NCBI RefSeq assembly: GCF_900142145.1
Contig: NZ_FQZV01000010.1
Location: 1 to 64,000 of the forward strand
DNA: 64,000 nt
From: Geosporobacter subterraneus DSM 17957
GTDB lineage: Bacteria > Bacillota > Clostridia > Peptostreptococcales > Thermotaleaceae
Reading direction: 5' to 3'
The position numbers were made by a program, and so were the translations under genes. Shown here one piece after another: positions 25,909 to 34,206 of this stretch (position 1 is its first letter; each line of letters begins with the position of its first letter). The notes below the pieces were generated by a model. The model was given only the letters and a program-made list of their open reading frames with translations. It was not told the origin of the DNA and ran no database searches.

Positions 25909-27672
25909 ATGCCATGGAGAATACAAGAATATTTTAATAGTATCATTATGAAAACCAAATATATGAGCGCCTTATTCTATGGGCAGGATCGCAGCTTGAG
26001 GGGGAATCATGTTCCCAATCCGGGCCATTCAGCGTTCAAAATAACCATGATTTATGCCATCGTTGGCGCCTTATGGATCCTATTCTCTGACACAGCCTTG
26101 AATCGGGTTGTACAAGATGTTGATCTGCTGTCCACCCTGCAAACCTTTAAGGGGTGGTTTTACGTGCTGGCTACGGCCTCAATGCTATATGCATTGATTT
26201 ATCGTCATATAGACAATACCCTTTATTGGTCCAGGGAGCTTATGAGCAGTTATGAGGAACTGGAAGCAGCGACAGAAGAACTGCTGGCGGCAGAAGAAGA
26301 ACAAAAACTGCAGTTGGAAAAGTTGAAGGAAAGCGAAGAGGCATTACGGCTCAGTGAAGCCCGGGTTTTTGATTTGTCTTACTATGATCCCCTGACCGGA
26401 CTTCCCAATCCAACACTTTTTCATGATAGAGTCACTCAAGCCCTTTTCCAGGCTGAATCAAAAAAACATAAGGCTGCACTTTTATACTTGGACCTCGATT
26501 ATTTCAAGGTCATCAATGAGACAATGGGCCATAATACAGGCAGTGATTTGCTGATACAGGTAGGCACTGCCCTAAAAACATGTCTCCATGAAATAGATAT
26601 CCTCACCCGCTACAGTAAAGACGAATTTGCTATATTCCTGCCGGTTATCCATGACCCTGAAAGTGCGGCGGAAGTGGGGAGCAAAATTCTAAAGCTTTTT
26701 GAAAACCCTTGGCTGCTCAATCAAAAGGAGCTATATATCACTGCCAGTATCGGTATCGCCATTTACCCTGAGGACAGCCTTGAAGGCTATGACTTACTTC
26801 AAAAATCTGAGACGGCCATGTGTTATGCCAAGGGTCAAGGCAGAAACTGCTTTCAATTTTATTCTGATAAATTAAATATTCCTATCATGGAGAAATTTCA
26901 ATTGGAAAACCACTTACGATCTGCCCTCCGAAAGGATGAATTTGTCCTTCATTACCAGCCCCTTGCAGATTTGACCACTGGGAATATTATTGGTGTAGAA
27001 GCACTCCTCCGCTGGCAGCATCCCGATATGGGTCTCATTGCACCCATGCGGTTTATACCGCTGGCGGAGGCCTCCAATCTGATTCTTCCCATTGGCGAAT
27101 GGGTATTGAGGACAGCCTGCAGGCAGTTAAAAGAGTGGCGGGATCAGGGCTTCCCGTCAATGATTGTATCAGTTAATCTATCGGCCCGCCAATTTCAACA
27201 AAGCAATCTGGTAGAAATGGTAACTGCTGTACTAAATGAATGTCAAGTGGAACCCTCTTGTTTGGAAATAGAAATCACCGAAGGAATCGTCTTACATAAT
27301 CTTGAGCTTGTCACCGATGTGCTGCACCGATTCAAATGCATGGGGATTCGCATTGCACTAGATGATTTTGGCACCGGTTACTCCTCACTAAACTATCTAA
27401 AGCAGCTTCCCATAGATACCATTAAAATCGACAAATCCTTTATCAGCGGTATAATGGAAGATCCTAGGGAAGAAGCTATTGCACGTGCGATCATCAACCT
27501 AGCTCACAATCTTAATCTCTCAGTAACAGCAGAGGGAGTGGAAACCCAAGAGCAGCTGTTATTTCTGCGAAACCGGTTTTGCGACAAGGCGCAAGGATAT
27601 TTCCTTAGCCGGCCTTTACCTGCAGATCAGGTTGAGAAGTGTTTTTTAAGAAGTATAAATCTTGTCCCCTAA
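25909..27672 (+). CDS. Membrane c-di-GMP phosphodiesterase with degenerate GGDEF and intact EAL domain
   Basis: Protein of 587 residues. Two membrane helices (about 45-61 and 82-99) flank a short loop, followed by a glutamate-rich coiled coil (about 108-152), a GGDEF-fold domain and an EAL domain. The cyclase motif reads SKDEF (236-240) instead of GGDEF, so diguanylate cyclase activity is doubtful, although a regulatory GTP site may remain. The EAL domain has EALLRW (EAL at 364-366), the ITEGI glutamate, DDFGTGYSS and EGVET, all expected of an active phosphodiesterase. The ATG at 25909 has GGGGTGAT upstream; the longer frame from 25822 has no ribosome binding site. Confidence 0.9.
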   Translation: MPWRIQEYFNSIIMKTKYMSALFYGQDRSLRGNHVPNPGHSAFKITMIYAIVGALWILFSDTALNRVVQDVDLLSTLQTFKGWFYVLATASMLYALIYRHIDNTLYWSRELMSSYEELEAATEELLAAEEEQKLQLEKLKESEEALRLSEARVFDLSYYDPLTGLPNPTLFHDRVTQALFQAESKKHKAALLYLDLDYFKVINETMGHNTGSDLLIQVGTALKTCLHEIDILTRYSKDEFAIFLPVIHDPESAAEVGSKILKLFENPWLLNQKELYITASIGIAIYPEDSLEGYDLLQKSETAMCYAKGQGRNCFQFYSDKLNIPIMEKFQLENHLRSALRKDEFVLHYQPLADLTTGNIIGVEALLRWQHPDMGLIAPMRFIPLAEASNLILPIGEWVLRTACRQLKEWRDQGFPSMIVSVNLSARQFQQSNLVEMVTAVLNECQVEPSCLEIEITEGIVLHNLELVTDVLHRFKCMGIRIALDDFGTGYSSLNYLKQLPIDTIKIDKSFISGIMEDPREEAIARAIINLAHNLNLSVTAEGVETQEQLLFLRNRFCDKAQGYFLSRPLPADQVEKCFLRSINLVP

Positions 27673-27673
27673 A

Positions 27674-27723
27674 CAAAAGGAGCTTGCACCAGTATGTTAC
27701 TACTCTGCCTGCTCCTTTTTTTG
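27674..27723 (+). terminator. Terminator of the EAL gene
   Basis: AAAAGGAGC / GCTCCTTTT stem with a long loop and a seven-T run. Confidence 0.85.
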
Positions 27724-27800
27724 ATTTATTTCAATTCAACCACCACAAAGTCTAGTCTATTTCTTAAATACTATAGATTATGGCCGACAAACCTGTTTGC

Positions 27801-29189
27801 TTATTGCTCAGGCTGTATTGTTCCACGCTTAATTTGAATGTCTGCATGACTGTCATTCAAATGTTTCATTTCAAAGGCCAGCCAGATCCCTGTAATAATA
27901 GAAGACACCAGATCAGCCGTAGGAGCAGCAGCCCAAACACCCTTCAGTGCATAAAATCTGGGCAGGATCAGCAATGCAGGAATAAACACCAGCACCTGTC
28001 TGGATAAGCTTAAAATCATGGCCTGCTTTGGCTTTCCCACCGCCTGAAAATAATTGGCGCTTACAATCTGAAACCCAATGATGGGAAGCATCATCAAGTA
28101 GATCCTAATGCCTTGTGTACCAAAAGCAATGAGTTCTATATCCTTGTTATTAAACAAACGAAATAAATTTTCAGGGAATAGCTGAACAATGATAAAGCCT
28201 AATAATACAATGGCTGTCGCCGCACCAATGGCTAAGGTAAGTGCCTTTTTCACCCGGTCAAACTTCTTCGCTCCGTAATTAAATCCAATGATCGGCTGTG
28301 ATCCTTGATTGATACCAAAGATGGGCATCATAATCATCATAGCAATACTATAAATAACTCCCATGGCTGAAATAGAAACATCTCCTCCGAAAATTCTCAG
28401 CTGGTGATTGAGCAGCGTCATAACTGCGCTGGCAGCAACCTGCATCATAAAAGGAGCTGAACCGATGGCTATGATTTTTATTACGATTTCCCTCTGCAAT
28501 TTTGCATTTTTCATGTGCATTTTCAAGGAGCTCTGATCACTAAAAAGATAGCGCAGCACCCATGCAGCGGAAACTGCCTGTGAGAGAATGGTAGCCAGAG
28601 CAGCCCCTTCAATGCCCCATCCAAATACAAAAATGAAAAGTGGATCCAGCAGGGTGTTTAGTATGGCTCCTATCAGCATGGTCATCATAGCCACATGGGG
28701 ATTTCCTTGGGCCCGTATCATATTGTTCATGCCAAAGCCTACCCCTTGGAATACTGCACCGATCAAAATGATTCTCAAATATGCTTTCGCATAGGGCAGC
28801 ACCTCTGCACTTGCACCAAAAAGTCTCAGCATTGGATTGAGAAATATCAGTCCCAACACCGATGCTCCCAGCAAGACTGACACCAATAAAACAAGGGCAT
28901 TGGTCATGATCAGCTCCGCCTCATCCCGCTTATTCTCCCCCAGTCGAATAGAAACAAGAGAAGTAGCTCCTAATCCTATGAGCATTCCCAAAGCCATAAG
29001 AATCGTCATCACCGGGAATCCTATGGTAATCCCGGCAATGGCCAGGGTTCCTACACCTCTGCCAATAAATATCCGGTCTACGATATTATACAATGCATTC
29101 ACCAGCATCCCTACAATAGCTGGAATTGAAAACTTCAACAGCAGCTTCCAAATCCGTTCCTCTCCCAGTTGATTCGCTCGATCTTCCAT
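27801..29189 (-). CDS. MATE family multidrug efflux protein
   Basis: Multidrug/toxin exporter of 462 residues with about twelve hydrophobic helices in two similar halves. The MATE signatures include FSIPAIVGMLVNALYNIVDRIFIGRGVG near the N-terminus, RAQGNPHVAMMTMLIGAILNTLLDPLFIF in the first half and IFGINQGSQPIIGFNYGAKKFDRVKKAL in the second. It should couple efflux of cationic compounds to sodium or proton entry. It lies four bases after the marR stop and is controlled with it. Substrate is unknown. Confidence 0.94.
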   Translation of the reverse strand: MEDRANQLGEERIWKLLLKFSIPAIVGMLVNALYNIVDRIFIGRGVGTLAIAGITIGFPVMTILMALGMLIGLGATSLVSIRLGENKRDEAELIMTNALVLLVSVLLGASVLGLIFLNPMLRLFGASAEVLPYAKAYLRIILIGAVFQGVGFGMNNMIRAQGNPHVAMMTMLIGAILNTLLDPLFIFVFGWGIEGAALATILSQAVSAAWVLRYLFSDQSSLKMHMKNAKLQREIVIKIIAIGSAPFMMQVAASAVMTLLNHQLRIFGGDVSISAMGVIYSIAMMIMMPIFGINQGSQPIIGFNYGAKKFDRVKKALTLAIGAATAIVLLGFIIVQLFPENLFRLFNNKDIELIAFGTQGIRIYLMMLPIIGFQIVSANYFQAVGKPKQAMILSLSRQVLVFIPALLILPRFYALKGVWAAAPTADLVSSIITGIWLAFEMKHLNDSHADIQIKRGTIQPEQ

Positions 29190-29193
29190 TCTA

Positions 29194-29646
29194 TCACTCC
29201 TTAACCTTCTTCATTGTTTCTACAACTGCTTTGATATTGGCTGCGAATTCCTCTATTTCATCAGCTTCCAGAATATTGAACATGGCTGTAATGCTTTTTT
29301 CAAACTCTTTCATCTTAGAATCCCTATATTCCCTCCCTTGGGCAGTCAGACCAATCCATGTTTTTCTTCGGTCAATTTCATCGGCTTGCCGAAAGATTAG
29401 TCCCATTTCTTCCAGGCTGTCAATCATTGTGGTTAGACTGCCTTTTTTCATATCCAGACAATGTCCCAACATGGTTGAGGTCATTGATCCCTTATCGCCC
29501 AATATCATAATGGTTTTGTTCTGACTCTTGGTACAGGGATATTCCTTATGACAGCTGTTGCGGAAAACATGACCAAATTTTTGATGGAATAGGGCTGTGA
29601 ATTCCATCAGGCCCTGATAAATCTCTTTTAGATTCTTTTCACGCAT
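29194..29646 (-). CDS. MarR family transcriptional regulator
   Basis: Winged-helix repressor of about 150 residues. The recognition region is LGDKGSMTSTMLGHCLDMKKGSLTTMIDSLEEMGLI followed by the wing RQADEIDRRKTWIGLTAQG, both MarR-like. Two cysteines in NSCHKEYPCTKSQNK near residue 35-42 could be redox- or metal-sensitive. It shares a promoter with the downstream efflux pump, and that promoter lies inside a large palindrome, so autoregulation and pump control are likely. The start may be ATG 29646 or TTG 29652; both follow AAAGGAG. Confidence 0.9.
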   Translation of the reverse strand: MREKNLKEIYQGLMEFTALFHQKFGHVFRNSCHKEYPCTKSQNKTIMILGDKGSMTSTMLGHCLDMKKGSLTTMIDSLEEMGLIFRQADEIDRRKTWIGLTAQGREYRDSKMKEFEKSITAMFNILEADEIEEFAANIKAVVETMKKVKE

Positions 29647-29693
29647 GATCAATGCACTCCTTTCTTTCCTTCCTTCTGTGATCTTTCGAAAAC

Positions 29694-29749
29694 AAAAAGG
29701 TTAGAATTCTAATTATTAGAATTCTAACCTTTTTGATTGTTTTTGTCAA
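29694..29749 (-). promoter_or_regulatory. marR promoter within twin-palindrome operator
   Basis: TTGACA (29744-29749), 17-base spacer, TAGAAT (29721-29726) form a near-consensus promoter. The -10 lies inside a 41-base dyad (29694-29734) whose arms are AAAAAGGTTAGAATTCTAA and its complement around TTA; each arm holds the self-complementary 12-mer TTAGAATTCTAA. Two MarR dimers could bind. The dyad might also act as a weak terminator for the upstream dehydrogenase gene. Confidence 0.82.
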
Positions 29750-29796
29750 GGTTATTTTACGCAATAGTATCCTTAATTATTGCTTAAGATATCATC

Positions 29797-31239
29797 TTAT
29801 AACCCTATAGATATAAACTTGGTTTCCAGGAAGGCATCGATGCCGTAATGCCCTCCCTCTCTGCCTATGCCGCTTTCTTTAAAGCCTCCAAAGGGTGCTT
29901 GGGCAGTAGATGGCACGCCGTCATTTACGCCAATAATCCCATACTCCAATCTTTCTGATACTCTAAAGGCACGGGACAGGGATTGAGTGAACAAATAGGC
30001 GGCAAGGCCGTAGGGCGTGTCATTAGCCGCTCGGAGTACTTCTTCCTCTGTCTTGAAGGTCACAATAGGAATCAGCGGTCCAAAGGTTTCTTCCGACATC
30101 ACTGCCATATTTTCCTTCACATCTGTCAATATGGTAGGTTCAAAGAAGTAGCCTGCATCCTCGTGATCTGCACGATGGCAGCCTTGACCCCCAACTGCAA
30201 TCTTTGCTCCCTTTTCTACCGCATCCCGGATATGGCTCTCTACTTTTTCAAAGCCCTTGCGATCAATCATCGGGCCGATCAATACGCCTTCCTCCATCCC
30301 ATTGCCAATCTTATAATGCTGCAGACGGCGCTTCAGCTTCTCCACAAAGATTTCCTGGATACCCTCCTGCACATAGAATCGGTTGGAAGCAATGCATACC
30401 TGACCGCAGTTGCGCAGCTTAGATCCTAATGCGCCCTCTACCGCCTGGTCTATATCAGCATCATCAAATACGATGAAAGGCGCGTGTCCTCCCAACTCCA
30501 TAGATACTCTTTTTACCGTATCCGCAGATTGTTTGATCAATACTTTTCCTACTTCTGTAGAACCGGTAAAGGTAATTTTTCTCACCCTCGAATCTTCCAT
30601 CAGTGTATTGCCTACCTCTCCCGCAGATCCGGTAACCAAATTGACTACTCCCTTTGGCAGTCCTGCTCTTTCAAGCAATTCAAAGATCTTCACCGCTGTC
30701 AGAGGAGTTTGTGATGCAGGTTTTAAGATAACTGTGCAGCCTGCTGCCAAAGCAGGCGCCAGTTTGCGGGTCACCATAGCAGCCGGAAAATTCCAGGGGG
30801 TTATAGCAGCCGTTACCCCCACAGGCTGTCTCAATACCATAATTCTTTTATTTTCCTTTGATGCAGGGATCATTTCTCCATAGATCCGCTTGGCTTCCTC
30901 AGCATACCATTCCATAAAGCTGGCAGCATAGGCTACCTCCCCCTTTGCCTCTGCAAAGGGCTTACCCTGCTCTAAGGTCATAATTTTTGCAATCTCATCC
31001 TGATGTTCCATCATAAGATCATAGGCTTTTCTCAAATAAGCAGAGCGGCTGCCGGCAGTCATAGCCGACCAGACGGGAAAGGCTTCATGGGCTGCATGGA
31101 TAGCAGCCTTTGCTTCCTCAGCGCCTCCCTTAGGTACTGTTCCTAAAATCTCACCGGTGGCCGGGTTAAGCACTTCCAGCCGTTTTTGGCTGTGAGCTTC
31201 TATCCATTCACCGTTAATATACATTTTATAGTGTTTCAT
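29797..31239 (-). CDS. NAD(P)-dependent aldehyde dehydrogenase (succinate-semialdehyde dehydrogenase-like)
   Basis: Aldehyde dehydrogenase of 480 residues. Visible family motifs are the N-anchor AAITPWNFPAAMVTRKLAPALAAGCTVILKPASQTPLTA, the catalytic glutamate E248 in SMELGGHAPFIVFDDAD and the nucleophile C282 in LRNCGQVCIASNRFY. The FEPTILTDV and VMSEETFGP stretches and the C-terminal QAPFGGFKESGIGREGG resemble GabD-type succinate-semialdehyde or glycolaldehyde dehydrogenases. Exact substrate cannot be settled from sequence. The ATG at 31239 has AGGAGG seven bases upstream; the ATG at 31245 is too close. It is transcribed alone towards marR. Confidence 0.88.
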   Translation of the reverse strand: MKHYKMYINGEWIEAHSQKRLEVLNPATGEILGTVPKGGAEEAKAAIHAAHEAFPVWSAMTAGSRSAYLRKAYDLMMEHQDEIAKIMTLEQGKPFAEAKGEVAYAASFMEWYAEEAKRIYGEMIPASKENKRIMVLRQPVGVTAAITPWNFPAAMVTRKLAPALAAGCTVILKPASQTPLTAVKIFELLERAGLPKGVVNLVTGSAGEVGNTLMEDSRVRKITFTGSTEVGKVLIKQSADTVKRVSMELGGHAPFIVFDDADIDQAVEGALGSKLRNCGQVCIASNRFYVQEGIQEIFVEKLKRRLQHYKIGNGMEEGVLIGPMIDRKGFEKVESHIRDAVEKGAKIAVGGQGCHRADHEDAGYFFEPTILTDVKENMAVMSEETFGPLIPIVTFKTEEEVLRAANDTPYGLAAYLFTQSLSRAFRVSERLEYGIIGVNDGVPSTAQAPFGGFKESGIGREGGHYGIDAFLETKFISIGL

Positions 31240-31385
31240 GTTCATTCCTCCTTCTGCGTTATAGAACCTGCATCCCTTCTGCTATGATTTCCTCGATAAA
31301 TAAAAAGCGATGCAAATCCAATCTTAGTTTATTGTCCTTTAATTTGTTATATTTTCTTTTTCTTTCCAACTATTATATCATAATT

Positions 31386-31415
31386 TTGTTTTGTCTAAAG
31401 GGGCGGGGGTATAAT
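31386..31415 (+). promoter_or_regulatory. Promoter of the ferritin-like gene
   Basis: TTGTTT (31386-31391), 18-base spacer with a marked G-rich run, consensus TATAAT (31410-31415). Confidence 0.65.
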
Positions 31416-31445
31416 TATACAAAATGAATTAAGGAGTGTGAACAT

Positions 31446-31940
31446 ATGGCGATTCAATTTGACGGCAGTAAATTACTGCAAATTATCATTCGTAACGAAG
31501 CAAAGGTTGCGGAATTCTATTCCAATCTGGCGGCACAGATGGAAGAGGGAAAAGGCAAAAAATTATTTGAGTCCCTCGCCCAAGACGAGTTGAAGCACGA
31601 GAGGATTTATACAGGCCTTCTCAACCGTCTGCCTAACGAAGGCAGGTTAGAGTTGACTGAGGACGATGCAGCTTACATAGAATTATTGATCGAAACCGAT
31701 ATGTTTTCACAAAGCGAAGATGTATTAGCGAAGATGCAGGGAAAATATGCTAAAGAAGATGCCCTGCATGTTGCGGAAAAAATTGAACGAGATGCCATCC
31801 TATATATCAATGAATTGAAGCTTCTTTTCCCGGATCTGGCACCGGAAGAAATCAATATTGTTCTGGCTGAGGAAAAAAAGCACTTGCGGATGGTACTGTC
31901 CAAGGAAGCTGATGCTTCCGTCAAACTGCTCGGACTATAA
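31446..31940 (+). CDS. Ferritin-like/rubrerythrin-type diiron protein
   Basis: Four-helix protein of 164 residues. The first helix has RNEAKVAEFYSNLAAQ, followed by LAQDELKHERIY; the second half has HVAEKIERDAILYINEL and LAEEKKHLRMVL. These give the paired E and ExxH iron ligands of the ferritin-like superfamily. There is no C-terminal rubredoxin domain, so it is not a full rubrerythrin. A role in peroxide or iron handling is likely. AAGGAG lies before the ATG, and a terminator shared with the convergent symporter follows. Confidence 0.88.
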   Translation: MAIQFDGSKLLQIIIRNEAKVAEFYSNLAAQMEEGKGKKLFESLAQDELKHERIYTGLLNRLPNEGRLELTEDDAAYIELLIETDMFSQSEDVLAKMQGKYAKEDALHVAEKIERDAILYINELKLLFPDLAPEEINIVLAEEKKHLRMVLSKEADASVKLLGL

Positions 31941-31953
31941 AACAGGTTGATAT

Positions 31954-31999
31954 AAAAAGAAGAGCATTTCCCTTAAGAGGCAGGAAAGCTCTTCTTTTT
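31954..31999. terminator. Bidirectional terminator overlapping the symporter 3' end
   Basis: AAAAAGAAGAGC pairs with GCTCTTCTTTTT. The stem extends into the last codons of the symporter gene (lysine-rich KEKKKSF tail). Confidence 0.8.
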
Positions 32000-33388
32000 C
32001 TCTTTTACCGAATATCCCATCATGATGCCGATACTGGCCAGTACTCCCACATACAAGGGATCTACGGTCTTTATACCGTAGATTCCCCACATCAACGCGA
32101 GAATAGGCGCAACCAAGATCGCCTTCAATCCGCCTTCTGCAGATATGCGTTTTTTATAAAATATGACACCCAATAATGGAATAAAGACTGTCGTACCACG
32201 CAAAGCCATTGATAAAAAACCCCATTCTAAAATGAGGGAGTCTGCATTTCCCCAGACAAAACATCCTGAGATCACAGATATTCCTAAAATACAGTATCTA
32301 AAAAATGCCAACTGCTGTCGGTCATCGGCGCAAGAATTTATTTTTTTTGAATAAATATCCCTCGTTATCATGGTAGCGATCCCCAGAATCAAACCGGATG
32401 CCGTACCTAGCACGGATATGATCAGCGCTGCAATAGCAACCCCTCCCACCACAGGATGCAGATATTTTAAAATAAATACGATCAAAGCCTGCTTCGGTAT
32501 TGTCTCAGGATGGGCAACCCGCATGTACATTCCAATCACTGTAGATAACAATCCAACAGGAGGAATCAATAAAGCCGCAATAAAAGCACCCTTTTGTGAT
32601 TCTTTCTCATCTTTTCCGGCAAACATAGCCTGTAGGTAAGTCTGTGTGGATACAATACCAATTACCATGGAAAACCCTTGTGCAGCCCCTGCAAAAATAC
32701 CCCCACTGAAAAGGTTAAACCATTGTCTGTCTGGAAAAGCATGCAGCATTCCTTCTACCCCATTGAAATGCAAATACACTGCCATTCCACTCATAATTAG
32801 AGCAAAGTACAATAAAAAAGTCTTTATGATCCCAATTCTACTGGTTCCCAGGAATCCTCCATAAAATATATAGGATAATATAAATCCAATCGTAACCAAT
32901 AGAGCGATTGCCGTAGAAACATGAAACATTGAAGTGAAAATAGCAGTAGAAGAAAGTATTTGTCCAATTACATGAATGAATATGGCAAAGGAAGTAATGA
33001 TGCTGGCAGCAAAACCTGCTTTTTCACCATAGCTCTGGGACAAAAACTCAGGAATTGTATCTACCTGTGCCCGTTGTAAAGGCCCTGCTATCAGAAATCC
33101 CAGCAGCAAACAGGCTGCCGCTGAACCCAATGTAAACCACATGGCATTAAAGCCACGTTGAAAAGCCAGTTGGGCAGTGCCAATTGTAGAAGCGCCGCCT
33201 ACCACCGTTCCTAAAATACTGCCTGAAATTTGATATCGATTGAGTTTTCTGCTCCCTACCGAAAAATCCTGTGATGTCTGTACTTTTTTCATTGACAGAA
33301 TACCAAAATATGAAACTGCAAGCAAAGTAATAATCGTACTCAAGAAATGCATGAAACCTGCGATAACACCCACCTCTCCTTTACTCAT
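31973..33388 (-). CDS. Sodium:solute symporter family protein
   Basis: Membrane transporter of up to 471 residues with about twelve to thirteen helices. SSS-family features include the sodium-site region GSILGTVVGGASTIGTAQLAFQRGFNAMWFTLGSAAA, DTIPEFLSQSYGEKA and the later AALIISVLGTASGLILGIATMITRDIY. The substrate is unknown. The ATG at 33388 lacks an upstream ribosome binding site, whereas AAAGGAGAGG occurs a few codons inside the frame; a start at codon 13 (MHFLST) is possible but its spacing is imperfect. A perfect 18-base palindrome lies 13 bases upstream. Confidence 0.88.
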   Translation of the reverse strand: MSKGEVGVIAGFMHFLSTIITLLAVSYFGILSMKKVQTSQDFSVGSRKLNRYQISGSILGTVVGGASTIGTAQLAFQRGFNAMWFTLGSAAACLLLGFLIAGPLQRAQVDTIPEFLSQSYGEKAGFAASIITSFAIFIHVIGQILSSTAIFTSMFHVSTAIALLVTIGFILSYIFYGGFLGTSRIGIIKTFLLYFALIMSGMAVYLHFNGVEGMLHAFPDRQWFNLFSGGIFAGAAQGFSMVIGIVSTQTYLQAMFAGKDEKESQKGAFIAALLIPPVGLLSTVIGMYMRVAHPETIPKQALIVFILKYLHPVVGGVAIAALIISVLGTASGLILGIATMITRDIYSKKINSCADDRQQLAFFRYCILGISVISGCFVWGNADSLILEWGFLSMALRGTTVFIPLLGVIFYKKRISAEGGLKAILVAPILALMWGIYGIKTVDPLYVGVLASIGIMMGYSVKEKKKSFPAS

Positions 33389-33401
33389 CTTCTATTTTTA
33401 G

Positions 33402-33419
33402 TTTATCATGCATGATAAA
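33402..33419. promoter_or_regulatory. Perfect 18-bp palindrome before the symporter
   Basis: TTTATCATGCATGATAAA, completely self-complementary. It overlaps the spacer of a possible minus-strand promoter (GTGACA at 33423-33428, TAAACT at 33400-33405), the typical position of a repressor site. Binder unknown. Confidence 0.65.
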
Positions 33420-33564
33420 TCTTGTCACGGAACGAACCTATTTGTTTTATTGCTTTATCAGTGTATAGTTTTAAAATGTTAACTTTGAGTTATAGGGCGA
33501 ATTTAAGGAATGAAATCTATGGAAGAAAACAGAGCTATTTCTAAAATATTTCATATTTTACATA

Positions 33565-33594
33565 TTGTTAGTATGCTCGTCTTTTATATATACT
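33565..33594 (+). promoter_or_regulatory. Promoter-like sequence before the T-box remnant
   Basis: TTGTTA (33565-33570), 18-base spacer, TATACT (33589-33594). It would drive the broken T-box/symporter locus. Confidence 0.5.
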
Positions 33595-33599
33595 AGTTT

Positions 33600-33714
33600 T
33601 CAATATAATAATCGGAAAAATAGTGATGGAAAAAAGTAGTTATAGGATTCATACAGAGAGCCGATGGGTGATGAAAATCGGTTGATGATTATAGTGAAAT
33701 ACATTCCTGTTTTG
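33600..33714 (+). pseudogene. Truncated T-box leader (stem I only, Tyr specifier)
   Basis: The order of elements matches T-box stem I: base strand GGAA, AGTA loop-E motif, AGAGAG at 33655-33660, distal GGGTGATGAAAA loop, then GAAA-TAC-A followed by TTCC. The TAC at 33700-33702 sits exactly where the tyrS leader has its Tyr specifier. Sequence then changes to the symporter remnant without any antiterminator or T-box motif, so the 3' half of the leader has been deleted. Confidence 0.65.
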
Positions 33715-34038
33715 CGTACTCGGAATTCTAACCCTTTTCATGGCTTTTACCGTTGTAGGCATTTTAAAAGGCCTCAGCCTAACAACAGCATTTACAGTGG
33801 TTTTCCTCTTTACTATTTTCGCACCTGGCCTTTGGAGAAAAACTCTACTTTTTATACAACACTGACAGGAATGTCGGTACTGATTCTGTGGCAGTTTGTA
33901 CCTGCTGTAAGAATTTTGCCGCACGTTATTTATATGGAGTGGTTAGTTTGTGTAGGAGTATTCTTACTCATGCCGCTGTTGGATAAAAGGCCTATTCATA
34001 GGATAAGCCTGCTGAACCCAGGAGATAGTATATCTTAG
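33715..34038 (+). pseudogene. C-terminal remnant of a sodium:solute symporter, frameshifted
   Basis: Frame one reads VLGILTLFMAFTVVGILKG then LSLTTAFTVVFLFTIFAP and GLWRK and stops at TGA near 33860; the continuing frame reads TLTGMSVLILWQFVPAV, RILPHVIYMEWLVCVGVF and LLMPLLDKRP. Together these match the final helices of SSS-family permeases. The shift falls in a T-rich run near 33849-33853. Everything upstream of the last three helices is gone and the sequence joins directly to half of a T-box leader. The parent was probably a tyrosine-regulated transporter. An unrelated minus-strand frame here is not credible. Confidence 0.7.
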
Positions 34039-34054
34039 CTCAGGTAGCGACCAG

Positions 34055-34164
34055 GAAGTTTAACGGGCAGGCACAGAGACCTGCCCCTACCAAAGAAAAA
34101 ACAGTAGGGATCGACGCCCTCGTCGTTCCAAATAAACATTAGATTTATTAGTCACATATCTATA
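34055..34164. repeat. Dispersed repeat, family B, copy 1
   Basis: Contains GGGCAGGCACAGAGACC, TGCCCCTAC and GTAGGGATCGACGCCCTCGT followed by CGTTCC and an A/T end. The same blocks recur at 54183-54327. Ends are approximately inverted (TATAGATATGTGACTAA in complement). Confidence 0.75.
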
Positions 34165-34175
34165 ATTATAACATT

Positions 34176-34206
34176 GAAAAAACCCATATTTCTATGGGTT
34201 TTTTCA
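34176..34206. terminator. Terminator of the cupin gene
   Basis: AAAAAACCCATA / TATGGGTTTTTT stem with a TTTC loop, with T-runs both ways. Confidence 0.88.

Noticed and set aside
33649-33924. Minus-strand 91-codon frame
   Set aside because: Antisense to the T-box/symporter remnant, basic random-looking composition, no start signals.
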